Shown here in pieces: positions 1 to 15,000 of a DNA stretch of 64,000 bases. The stretch is from assembly GCF_964340395.1 (NCBI RefSeq), contig NC_135550.1, positions 2,860,501 to 2,924,500 on the forward strand, given 5' to 3'. Numbering within the stretch: position 1 is the stretch's first letter; every line of letters begins with the position of its first letter. The stretch is from Glandiceps talaboti (Eukaryota; Hemichordata; Enteropneusta; Spengelidae). Made by a program: the position numbers and the translations under genes. A model generated the notes under the pieces. That model was not told the origin of the DNA. It worked only from the letters and a program-made list of their open reading frames with translations, and did not search any database.

Positions 1-3000
1 GTAGTATTGTATGAAATATAACGACCACTGAAACCCCACAGTATGTAGTATTGTATGCAGTATAACGACCACTGAAACCCCACAGTATGTAGTATTGTAT
101 GAAATATAACGACCACTGAAACCCCAGAGTATGTAGTATTGTAAACAGTATAACGACCACTGAAACCCCACAGTATGTAGTATTGTATGAAATATAACGA
201 CCACTGAAACCCCACAGTATGTAGTATTGTATGCAGTATAACGACCACTGAAACCCCACAGTATGTAGTATTGTATGAAATATAACGACCACTGAAACCC
301 CACAGTATGTAGTATTGTATGCAGTATAACGACCACTGAAACCCCACAGTATGTAGTATTGTATGAAATATAACGACCACTGAAACCCCACAGTATGTAG
401 TATTGTATGAAATATAACGACCACTGAAACCCCACAGTATGTAGTATTGTATGCAGTATAACGACCATTGAAACCCCACAGTATGTAGTATTGTATGCAG
501 TATAACGACCACTGAAACCCCACAGTATGTAGTATTGTATGAAATATAACGACCACTAAAACCCCACAGTATGTAGTATTGTATGCAGTATAACGACCAC
601 TGAAACCCCACAGCATGTAGTATTGTATGAAATATAACGACCACTGAAACCCCACAGTATGTAGTATTGTATGCAGTATAACGACCACTGAAACCCCACA
701 GTATGTAGTATTGTAAACAGTATAACGACCACTGAAACCCCACAGTATGTAGTATTGTATGAAATATAACGACCACTGAAACCCCACAGTATGTAGTATT
801 GTATGCAGTATAACGACCACTGAAACCCCACAGTATGTAGTATTGTATGAAATATAACGACCACTGAAACCCCACAGTATGTAGTATTGTATGCAGTATA
901 ACGACCACTGAAACCCCACAGTATGTAGTATTGTATGAAATATAACGACCACTGAAACCCCACAGTATGTAGTATTGTATGCAGTATAACGACCACTGAA
1001 ACCCCACAGTATGTAGTATTGTATGCAGTATAACGTCCACTGAAACCCCACAGTATGTAGTATTGTATGAAGTATAACGACCACTGAAACCCCACAGTAT
1101 GTAGTATTGTATGCAGTATAACGACCACTGAAACCCCACAGTATGTAGTATTGTATGAAATATAACGACCACTGAAACCCCACAGTATGTAGTATTGTAT
1201 GAAATATAACGACCACTGAAACCCCACAGTATGTAGTATTGTATGAAATATAACGACCACTGAAACCCCACAGTATATAGTATTGCATGAAATATAACGA
1301 CCACTGAAACCCCACAGTATGTAGTATTGTATGAAGTATAACGACCACTGAAACCCCACAGTATGTAGTATTGTATGAAATATAACGACCACTGAAACCC
1401 CACAGTATTGTATGCAGTATAACTACCACTGAAACCCCACAGTATGTAGTATTGTATGAAATATAACGACCACTGAAACCCCACAGTATGTAGTATTGTA
1501 TGAAGTATAACGACCACTGAAACCCCACAGTATGTAGTATTGTATGAAATATAACGACCACTGAAACCCCAGAGTATGTAGTATTGTATGAAATATAACG
1601 ACCACTGAAACCCCACAGTATGTAGTATTGTATGCAGTATAACGACCACTGAAACCCCAGAGTATGTAGTATTGTATGAAATATAACGACCACTGAAACC
1701 CCACAGTATGTAGTATTGTATGCAGTATAACGACCACTGAAACCCCACAGTATAACGACCACTGAAATCCCCAGAGTATAACGACCACTGAAACCCCAGA
1801 GTATGTAGTATTGTATGCAGTATAACTACCACTGAAATCCCCAGAGTATGTAGTATTGTATGCAGTATAACTACCACTGAAACCCCACAGTATGTAGTAT
1901 TGTATGCAGTATAACTACCACTGAAACCCCACAGTATGTAGTATTGTATGAAATATAACGACCACTGAAACCCCACAATATGTAGTATTGTATGTAGTAT
2001 AACGACCACTGAAACCCCACAGTATGTAGTATTGTATGCAGTATAACTACCACTGAAACCCCACAGTATGTAGTATTGTATGAAGTATAACGACCACTGA
2101 AACCCCACAGTATGTAGTATTGTATGCAGTATAACGACTACTGAAACCCCACAGTATGTAGTATTGTATGAAATATAACGACCACTGAAACCCCACAGTA
2201 TGTAGTATTGTATGCAGTATAACGACCACTGAAACCCCACAGTATGTAGTATTGTATGAAGTATAACGACCACTGAAACCCCACAGTATGTAGTATTGTA
2301 TGAAGTATAACGACCACTGAAACCCCACAGTATGTAGTATTGTATGAAATATAACGACCATTGAAACCCCATAGTATGTAGTATTGTATGAAATATAACG
2401 ACCACTGAAACCCCACAGTATGTAGTATTGTATGCAGTATAACGACCACTGAAACCCCACAGTACTAGTATGTAGTATTGTATGCAGTATAACTACCACT
2501 GAAACCCCACAGTATGTAGTATTGTATGAAATATAACGACCACTGAAACCCCACAGTATGTAGTATTGTATGAAGTATAACGACCACTGAAACCCCACAG
2601 TATGTAGTATTGTATGAAATATAACGACCACTGAAACCCCACAGTATGTAGTATTGTATGCAGTATAACGACCACTGAAACCCCAGAGTATGTTGTATTG
2701 TATGAAATATAACGACCACTGAAACCCCACAGTATGTAGTATTGTATGCAGTATAACGACCACTGAAACCCCAGAGTATGTAGTATTGTATGAAATATAA
2801 CGACCACTGAAACGCCACAGTATGTAGTATTGTATGCAGTATAACGACCACTGAAACCCCACAGTATAACGACCACTGAAATCCCCAGAGTATAACGACC
2901 ACTGAAACCCCAGAGTATGTAGTATTGTATGCAGTATAACTACCACTGAAATCCCCAGAGTATGTAGTATTGTATGCAGTATAACTACCACTGAAACCCC

Positions 3001-6000
3001 ACAGTATATTGTATGCAGTATGAAATATAACGACCACTGAAACCCCACAGTATGTAGTATTGTATGAAGTATAACGACCACTGAAACCCCACAGTATGTA
3101 GTATTGTATGAAATATAACGACCACTGAAACCCCACAGTATGTAGTATTGTATGCAGTATAACGACCATTGAAACCCCACAGTATGTAGTATTGTATGCA
3201 GTATAACTACCACTGAAACCCCACAGTATGTAGTATTGTATGCAGTATAACTACCACTGAAACCCCACAGTATGTAGTATTGTATGCAGTATAACGACCA
3301 CTGAAACCCCACAGTATGTAGTATTGTATGCAGTATAACGACCACTGAAACCCCACAGTATGTAGTATTGTATGCAGTATAACTACCACTGAAACCCCAC
3401 AGTATGTAGTATTGTATGAAATATAACGACCACTGAAACCCCACAGTATGTAGTATTGTATGCAGTATAACGACCACTGAAACCCCACAGTATGTAGTAT
3501 TGTATGAAATATAACGACCACTGAAACCCCAGAGTATGTAGTATTGTAAACAGTATAACGACCACTGAAACCCCACAGTATGTAGTATTGTATGAAATAT
3601 AACGACCACTGATACCCCACAGTATGTAGTATTGTATGCAGTATAACGACCACTGAAACCCCACAGTATGTAGTATTGTATGAAATATAACGACCACTGA
3701 AACCCCACAGTATGTAGTATTGTATGAAGTATAACGACCACTGAAACCCCACAGTATGTAGTATTGTATGCAGTATAACGACCACTGAAACCCCACAGTA
3801 TGTAGTATTGTATGCAGTATAACGACCACTGAAACCCCACAGTATGTAGTATTGTATGCAGTATAACTACCACTGAAACCCCACAGTATGTAGTATTGTA
3901 TGCAGTATAACTACCACTGAAACCCCACAGTATGTAGTATTGTATGAAATATAACGACCACTGAAACCCCACAGTATGTAGTATTGTATGCAGTATAACG
4001 ACCACTGAAACCCCACAGTATGTAGTATTGTATGCAGTATAACGACCACTGAAACCCCACAGTATGTAGTATTGTATGCAGTATAACGACCACTGAAACC
4101 CCACAGTATGTAGTATTGCATGTAGTATAACGACCACTGAAACCCCACAGTATAACGACCACTGAAACCCCACAGTATGTAGTATTGTATGCAGTATAAC
4201 GACCACTGAAAGCCCACAGTATGTAGTATTGTATGAAATGTAACGACCACTGAAACCCCACAGTATGTAGTATTGTATGCAGTATAACGACCACTGAAAC
4301 CCCACAGTATGTAGTATTGTATGAAATATAACGACCACTGAAACCCCACAGTATGTAGTATTGTATGCAGTATAACGACCACTGAAACCCCACCGTATGT
4401 AGTATTGTATGCAGTATAACGACCATTGAAACCCCACAGTATGTAGTATTGTATGCAGTATAACGACCACTGAAACCCCACAGTATGTAGTATTGTATGC
4501 AGTATAACGACCACTGAAACCCCACAGTATGTAGTATTGTATGCAGTATAACGACCATTGAAACCCCACAGTATGTAGTATTGTATGCAGTATAACGACC
4601 ACTGAAACCCCACAGTATGTAGTATTGTATGAAATATAACGACCACTAAAACCCCACAGTATGTAGTATTGTAAACAGTATAACGACCACTGAAACCCCA
4701 CAGTATGTAGTATTGTATGAAATATAACGACCACTGAAACCCCACAGTATGTAGTATTGTATGCAGTATAACGACCACTGAAACCCCAGAGTATGTAGTA
4801 TTGTATGAAATATAACGACCACTGAAACCCCACAGTATGTAGTATTGTATGCAGTATAACGACCACTGAAACCCCACAGTATAACGACCACTGAAATCCC
4901 CAGAGTATAACGACCACTGAAACCCCAGAGTATGTAGTATTGTATGCAGTATAACTACCACTGAAATCCCCAGAGTATGTAGTATTGTATGCAGTATAAC
5001 TACCACTGAAACCCCACAGTATATTGTATGCAGTATGAAATATAACGACCACTGAAACCCCACAGTATGTAGTATTGTATGAAGTATAACGACCACTGAA
5101 ACCCCACAGTATGTAGTATTGTATGAAATATAACGACCACTGAAACCCCACAGTATGTAGTATTGTATGCAGTATAACGACCATTGAAACCCCACAGTAT
5201 GTAGTATTGTATGGAGTATAACTACCACTGAAACCCCACAGTATGTAGTATTGTATGCAGTATAACTACCACTGAAACCCCACAGTATGTAGTATTGTAT
5301 GCAGTATAACGACCACTGAAACCCCACAGTATGTAGTATTGTATGCAGTATAACGACCACTGAAACCCCACAGTATGTAGTATTGTATGCAGTATAACTA
5401 CCACTGAAACCCCACAGTATGTAGTATTGTATGAAATATAACGACCACTGAAACCCCACAGTATGTAGTATTGTATGCAGTATAACGACCACTGAAACCC
5501 CACAGTATGTAGTATTGTATGCAGTATAACGACCACTGAAACCCCACAGTATGTAGTATTGTATGCAGTATAACTACCACTGAAACCCCACAGTATGTAG
5601 TATTGTATGCAGTATAACTACCACTGAAACCCCACAGTATGTAGTATTGTATGAAATATAACGACCACTGAAACCCCACAGTATGTAGTATTGTATGCAG
5701 TATAACGACCACTGAAACCCCACAGTATGTAGTATTGTATGCAGTATAACGACCACTGAAACCCCACAGTATGTAGTATTGTATGCAGTATAACGACCAC
5801 TGAAACCCCACAGTATGTAGTATTGCATGTAGTATAACGACCACTGAAACCCCACAGTATAACGACCACTGAAACCCCACAGTATGTAGTATTGTATGAA
5901 ATGTAACGACCACTGAAACCCCACAGTATGTAGTATTGTATGCAGTATAACGACCACTGAAACCCCACAGTATGTAGTATTGTATGAAATATAACGACCA

Positions 6001-9000
6001 CTGAAACCCCACAGTATGTAGTATTGTATGCAGTATAACGACCACTGAAACCCCACAGTATGTAGTATTGTATGAAATATAACGACCACTGAAACCCCAC
6101 AGTATGTAGTATTGTATGCAGTATAACGACCATTGAAACCCCACAGTATGTAGTATTGTATGCAGTATAACGACCACTGAAACCCCACAGTATGTAGTAT
6201 TGTATGAAATATAACGACCACTGAAACCCCACAGTATGTAGTATTGTATGCAGTATAACGACCATTGAAACCCCACAGTATGTAGTATTGTATGCAGTAT
6301 AACGACCACTGAAACCCCACAGTATGTAGTATTGTATGAAATATAACGACCACTGAAACCCCACAGTATGTAGTATTGTATGCAGTATAACGACCACTGA
6401 AACCCCACAGTATGTAGTATTGTATGCAGTATAACGACCACTGAAACCCCACAGTATGTAGTATTGTATGAAATATAACGACCACTGAAACCCCACAGTA
6501 TGTAGTATTGTATGCAGTATAACGACCATTGAAACCCCACAGTATGTAGTATTGTATGCAGTATAACGACCACTGAAACCCCACAGTATGTAGTATTGTA
6601 TGAAATATAACGACCACTAAAACCCCACAGTATGTAGTATTGTAAACAGTATAACGACCACTGAAACCCCACAGTATGTAGTATTGTATGAAATATAACG
6701 ACCACTGAAACCCCACAGTATGTAGTATTGTATGCAGTATAACGACCACTGAAACCCCAGAGTATGTAGTATTGTATGAAATATAACGACCACTGAAACC
6801 CCACAGTATGTAGTATTGTATGCAGTATAACGACCACTGAAACCCCACAGTATAACGACCACTGAAATCCCCAGAGTATAACGACCACTGAAACCCCAGA
6901 GTATGTAGTATTGTATGCAGTATAACTACCACTGAAATCCCCAGAGTATGTAGTATTGTATGCAGTATAACTACCACTGAAACCCCACAGTATGTAGTAT
7001 TGTATGAAATATAACGACCACTGAAACCCCACAGTATGTAGTATTGTATGAAGTATAACGACCACTGAAACCCCACAGTATGTAGTATTGTATGAAATAT
7101 AACGACCACTAAAACCCCACAGTATGTAGTATTGTATGCTGAATAACGACCACTGAAACCCCACAGTATGTAGTATTGTATGCAGTATAACGACCATTGA
7201 AACCCCACAGTATGTAGTATTGTATGCAGTATAAATACCACTGAAACCCCACAGTATGTAGTATTGTATGCAGTATAACTACCACTGAAACCCCACAGTA
7301 TGTAGTATTGTATGCAGTATAACGACCACTGAAACCCCACAGTATGTAGTATTGTATGCAGTATAACGACCACTGAAACCCCACAGTATGTAGTATTGTA
7401 TGAAATATAACGACCACTGAAACCCCACAGTATGTAGTATTGTATGCAGTATAACGACCACTGAAACCCCACAGTGTGTAGTATTGTATGAAATATAACG
7501 ACCACTGAAACCCCACAGTATGTAGTATTGTATGCAGTATAACGACCACTGAAACCCCACAGTGTGTAGTATTGTATGAAATATAACGACCACTGAAACC
7601 CCACAGTATGTAGTATTGTATGCAGTATAACTACCACTGAAACCCCACAGTATGTAGTATTGTATGCAGTATAACTACCACTGAAACCCCACAGTGTGTA
7701 GTATTGTATGAAATATAACGACCACTGAAACCCCACAGTATGTAGTATTGTATGCAGTATAACGACCACTGAAACCCCACAGTATGTAGTATTGTATGAA
7801 ATATAACGACCACTGAAACCCCAGAGTATGTAGTATTGTAAACAGTATAACGACCACTGAAACCCCACAGTATGTAGTATTGTATGAAATATAACGACCA
7901 CTGAAACCCCACAGTATGTAGTATTGTATGCAGTATAACGACCACTGAAACCCCACAGTATGTAGTATTGTATGAAATATAACGACCACTGAAACCCCAC
8001 AGTATGTAGTATTGTATGCAGTATAACGACCACTGAAACCCCACAGTATGTAGTATTGTATGAAATATAACGACCACTGAAACCCCACAGTATGTAGTAT
8101 TGTATGAAATATAACGACCACTGAAACCCCACAGTATGTAGTATTGTATGCAGTATAACGACCATTGAAACCCCACAGTATGTAGTATTGTATGCAGTAT
8201 AACGACCACTGAAACCCCACAGTATGTAGTATTGTATGAAATATAACGACCACTAAAACCCCACAGTATGTAGTATTGTATGCAGTATAACGACCACTGA
8301 AACCCCACAGCATGTAGTATTGTATGAAATATAACGACCACTGAAACCCCACAGTATGTAGTATTGTATGCAGTATAACGACCACTGAAACCCCACAGTA
8401 TGTAGTATTGTAAACAGTATAACGACCACTGAAACCCCACAGTATGTAGTATTGTATGAAATATAACGACCACTGAAACCCCACAGTATGTAGTATTGTA
8501 TGCAGTATAACGACCACTGAAACCCCACAGTATGTAGTATTGTATGAAATATAACGACCACTGAAACCCCACAGTATGTAGTATTGTATGCAGTATAACG
8601 ACCACTGAAACCCCACAGTATGTAGTATTGTATGAAATATAACGACCACTGAAACCCCACAGTATGTAGTATTGTATGCAGTATAACGACCACTGAAACC
8701 CCACAGTATGTAGTATTGTATGCAGTATAACGACCACTGAAACCCCACAGTATGTAGTATTGTATGAAGTATAGCGACCACTGAAACCCCACAGTATGTG
8801 GTATTGTATGCAGTATAACGACCACTGAAACCCCACAGTATGTAGTATTGTATGAAATATAACGACCACTGAAACCCCACAGTATGTAGTATTGTATGAA
8901 ATATAACGACCACTGAAACCCCACAGTATGTAGTATTGTATGAAATATAACGACCACTGAAACCCCACAGTATATAGTATTGCATGAAATATAACGACCA

Positions 9001-12000
9001 CTGAAACCCCACAGTATGTAGTATTGTATGAAGTATAACGACCACTGAAACCCCACAGTATGTAGTATTGTATGAAATATAACGACCACTGAAACCCCAC
9101 AGTATTGTATGCAGTATAACTACCACTGAAACCCCACAGTATGTAGTATTGTATGAAATATAACGACCACTGAAACCCCACAGTATGTAGTATTGTATGA
9201 AGTATAACGACCACTGAAACCCCACAGTATGTAGTATTGTATGAAATATAACGACCACTGAAACCCCAGAGTATGTAGTATTGTATGAAATATAACGACC
9301 ACTGAAACCCCACAGTATGTAGTATTGTATGCAGTATAACGACCACTGAAACCCCAGAGTATGTAGTATTGTATGAAATATAACGACCACTGAAACCCCA
9401 CAGTATGTAGTATTGTATGCAGTATAACGACCACTGAAACCCCACAGTATAACGACCACTGAAATCCCCAGAGTATAACGACCACTGAAACCCCAGAGTA
9501 TGTAGTATTGTATGCAGTATAACTACCACTGAAATCCCCAGAGTATGTAGTATTGTATGCAGTATAACTACCACTGAAACCCCACAGTATGTAGTATTGT
9601 ATGCAGTATAACTACCACTGAAACCCCACAGTATGTAGTATTGTATGAAATATAACGACCACTGAAACCCCACAGTATGTAGTATTGTATGCAGTATAAC
9701 GACCACTGAAACCCCACAGTATGTAGTATTGTATGCAGTATAACGACCACTGAAACCCCACAGTATAACGACCACTGAAACCCCACAGTATGTAGTATTG
9801 TATGCAGTATAACGACCACTGAAACCCCACAGTATGTAGTATTGTATGAAGTATAACTACCACTGAAACCCCACAGTATGTAGTATTGTATGCAGTATAA
9901 CTACCACTGAAACCCCACAGTATGTAGTATTGTATGCAGTATAACGACCACTGAAACCCCACAGTATGTAGTATTGTATGCAGTATAACTACCACTGAAA
10001 CCCCACAGTATGTAGTATTGTATGAAATATAACGACCACTGAAACCCCACAGTATGTAGTATTGTATGCAGTATAACGACCACTGAAACCCCACAGTATG
10101 TAGTATTGTATGCAGTATAACGACCACTGAAACCCCACAGTATAACGACCACTGAAACCCCACAGTATGTAGTATTGTATGCAGTATAACGACCACTGAA
10201 ACCCCACAGTATGTAGTATTGTATGAAATGTAACGACCACTGAAACCCCACAGTATGTAGTATTGTATGCAGTATAACGACCACTGAAACCCCACAGTAT
10301 GTAGTATTGTATGAAATATAACGACCACTGAAACCCCACAGTATGTAGTATTGTATGCAGTATAACGACCACTGAAACCCCACAGTATGTAGTATTGTAT
10401 GCAGTATAACGACCATTGAAACCCCACAGTATGTAGTATTGTATGCAGTATAACGACCACTGAAACCCCACAGTATGTAGTATTGTATGCAGTATAACGA
10501 CCATTGAAACCCCACAGTATGTAGTATTGTATGCAGTATAACGACCACTGAAACCCCACAGTATGTAGTATTGTATGCAGTATAACGACCATTGAAACCC
10601 CACAGTATGTAGTATTGTATGCAGTATAACTACCACTGAAATCCCCAGAGTATGTAGTATTGTATGCAGTATAACTACCACTGAAACCCCACAGTATGTA
10701 GTATTGTATGAAATATAACGACCACTGAAACCCCACAGTATGTAGTATTGTATGAAGTATAACGACCACTGAAACCCCACAGTATGTAGTATTGTATGAA
10801 ATATAACGACCACTAAAACCCCACAGTATGTAGTATTGTATGCAGTATAACGACCACTGAAACCCCACAGTATGTAGTATTGTATGCAGTATAACGACCA
10901 TTGAAACCCCACAGTATGTAGTATTGTATGCAGTATAAATACCACTGAAACCCCACAGTATGTAGTATTGTATGCAGTATAACTACCACTGAAACCCCAC
11001 AGTATGTAGTATTGTATGCAGTATAACGACCACTGAAACCCCACAGTATGTAGTATTGTATGCAGTATAACGACCACTGAAACCCCACAGTATGTAGTAT
11101 TGTATGCAGTATAACTACCACTGAAACCCCACAGTGTGTAGTATTGTATGAAATATAACGACCACTGAAACCCCACAGTATGTAGTATTGTATGCAGTAT
11201 AACGACCACTGAAACCCCACAGTATGTAGTATTGTATGAAATATAACGACTACTGAAACCCCAGAGTATGTAGTATTGTAAACAGTATAACGACCACTGA
11301 AACCCCACAGTATGTAGTATTGTATGAAATATAACGACCACTGAAACCCCACAGTATGTAGTATTGTATGCAGTATAACGACCACTGAAACCCCACAGTA
11401 TGTAGTATTGTATGAAATATAACGACCACTGAAACCCCACAGTATGTAGTATTGTATGCAGTATAACGACCACTGAAACCCCACAGTATGTAGTATTGTA
11501 TGAAATATAACGACCACTGAAACCCCACAGTATGTAGTATTGTATGAAATATAACGACCACTGAAACCCCACAGTATGTAGTATTGTATGCAGTATAACG
11601 ACCATTGAAACCCCACAGTATGTAGTATTGTATGCAGTATAACGACCACTGAAACCCCACAGTATGTAGTATTGTATGAAATATAACGACCACTAAAACC
11701 CCACAGTATGTAGTATTGTATGCAGTATAACGACCACTGAAACCCCACAGCATGTAGTATTGTATGAAATATAACGACCACTGAAACCCCACAGTATGTA
11801 GTATTGTATGCAGTATAACGACCACTGAAACCCCACAGTATGTAGTATTGTAAACAGTATAACGACCACTGAAACCCCACAGTATGTAGTATTGTATGAA
11901 ATATAACGACCACTGAAACCCCACAGTATGTAGTATTGTATGCAGTATAACGACCACTGAAACCCCACAGTATGTAGTATTGTATGAAATATAACGACCA

Positions 12001-15000
12001 CTGAAACCCCACAGTATGTAGTATTGTATGCAGTATAACGACCACTGAAACCCCACAGTATGTAGTATTGTATGAAATATAACGACCACTGAAACCCCAC
12101 AGTATGTAGTATTGTATGCAGTATAACGACCACTGAAACCCCACAGTATGTAGTATTGTATGCAGTATAACGTCCACTGAAACCCCACAGTATGTAGTAT
12201 TGTATGAAGTATAACGACCACTGAAACCCCACAGTATGTAGTATTGTATGCAGTATAACGACCACTGAAACCCCACAGTATGTAGTATTGTATGAAATAT
12301 AACGACCACTGAAACCCCACAGTATGTAGTATTGTATGAAATATAACGACCACTGAAACCCCACAGTATGTAGTATTGTATGAAATATAACGACCACTGA
12401 AACCCCACAGTATATAGTATTGCATGAAATATAACGACCACTGAAACCCCACAGTATGTAGTATTGTATGAAGTATAACGACCACTGAAACCCCACAGTA
12501 TGTAGTATTGTATGAAATATAACGACCACTGAAACCCCACAGTATTGTATGCAGTATAACTACCACTGAAACCCCACAGTATGTAGTATTGTATGAAATA
12601 TAACGACCACTGAAACCCCACAGTATGTAGTATTGTATGAAGTATAACGACCACTGAAACCCCACAGTATGTAGTATTGTATGAAATATAACGACCACTG
12701 AAACCCCAGAGTATGTAGTATTGTATGAAATATAACGACCACTGAAACCCCACAGTATGTAGTATTGTATGCAGTATAACGACCACTGAAACCCCAGAGT
12801 ATGTAGTATTGTATGAAATATAACGACCACTGAAACCCCACAGTATGTAGTATTGTATGCAGTATAACGACCACTGAAACCCCACAGTATAACGACCACT
12901 GAAATCCCCAGAGTATAACGACCACTGAAACCCCAGAGTATGTAGTATTGTATGCAGTATAACTACCACTGAAATCCCCAGAGTATGTAGTATTGTATGC
13001 AGTATAACTACCACTGAAACCCCACAGTATGTAGTATTGTATGCAGTATAACTACCACTGAAACCCCACAGTATGTAGTATTGTATGAAATATAACGACC
13101 ACTGAAACCCCACAGTATGTAGTATTGTATGCAGTATAACGACCACTGAAACCCCACAGTATGTAGTATTGTATGCAGTATAACGACCACTGAAACCCCA
13201 CAGTATAACGACCACTGAAACCCCACAGTATGTAGTATTGTATGCAGTATAACGACCACTGAAACCCCACAGTATGTAGTATTGTATGAAGTATAACTAC
13301 CACTGAAACCCCACAGTATGTAGTATTGTATGCAGTATAACTACCACTGAAACCCCACAGTATGTAGTATTGTATGCAGTATAACGACCACTGAAACCCC
13401 ACAGTATGTAGTATTGTATGCAGTATAACTACCACTGAAACCCCACAGTATGTAGTATTGTATGAAATATAACGACCACTGAAACCCCACAGTATGTAGT
13501 ATTGTATGCAGTATAACGACCACTGAAACCCCACAGTATGTAGTATTGTATGCAGTATAACGACCACTGAAACCCCACAGTATAACGACCACCGAAACCC
13601 CACAGTATGTAGTATTGTATGCAGTATAACGACCACTGAAACCCCACAGTATGTAGTATTGTATGAAATGTAACGACCACTGAAACCCCACAGTATGTAG
13701 TATTGTATGCAGTATAACGACCACTGAAACCCCACAGTATGTAGTATTGTATGAAATATAACGACCACTGAAACCCCACAGTATGTAGTATTGTATGCAG
13801 TATAACGACCACTGAAACCCCACAGTATGTAGTATTGTATGCAGTATAACGACCATTGAAACCCCACAGTATGTAGTATTGTATGCAGTATAACGACCAC
13901 TGAAACCCCACAGTATGTAGTATTGTATGCAGTATAACGACCATTGAAACCCCACAGTATGTAGTATTGTATGCAGTATAACGACCACTGAAACCCCACA
14001 GTATGTAGTATTGTATGCAGTATAACGACCATTGAAACCCCACAGGATGTAGTATTGTATGCAGTATAACGACCACTGAAACCCCACAGTATGTAGTATT
14101 GTATGAAATATAACGACCACTGAAACCCCACAGTATATAGTATTGTATGCAGTATAACGACCACTGAAACCCCACAGTATGTAGTATTGTATGCAGTATA
14201 ACGACCACTGAAACCCCACAGTATGTAGTATTGTATGAAATATAACGACCACTGAAACCCCACAGTATGTAGTATTGTATGCAGTATAACGACCATTGAA
14301 ACCCCACAGTATGTAGTATTGTATGCAGTATAACGACCACTGAAACCCCACAGTATGTAGTATTGTATGAAATATAACGACCACTAAAACCCCACAGTAT
14401 GTAGTATTGTAAACAGTATAACGACCACTGAAACCCCACAGTATGTAGTATTGTATGAAATATAACGACCACTGAAACCCCACAGTATGTAGTATTGTAT
14501 GCAGTATAACGACCACTGAAACCCCAGAGTATGTAGTATTGTATGAAATATAACGACCACTGAAACCCCACAGTATGTAGTATTGTATGCAGTATAACGA
14601 CCACTGAAACCCCAGAGTATGTAGTATTGTATGAAATATAACGACCACTGAAACCCCACAGTATGTAGTATTGTATGCAGTATAACGACCACTGAAACCC
14701 CACAGTATAACGACCACTGAAATCCCCAGAGTATAACGACCACTGAAACCCCAGAGTATGTAGTATTGTATGCAGTATAACTACCACTGAAATCCCCAGA
14801 GTATGTAGTATTGTATGCAGTATAACTACCACTGAAACCCCACAGTATGTAGTATTGTATGAAATATAACGACCACTGAAACCCCACAGTATGTAGTATT
14901 GTATGAAGTATAACGACCACTGAAACCCCACAGTATGTAGTATTGTATGAAATATAACGACCACTAAAACCCCACAGTATGTAGTATTGTATGCAGTATA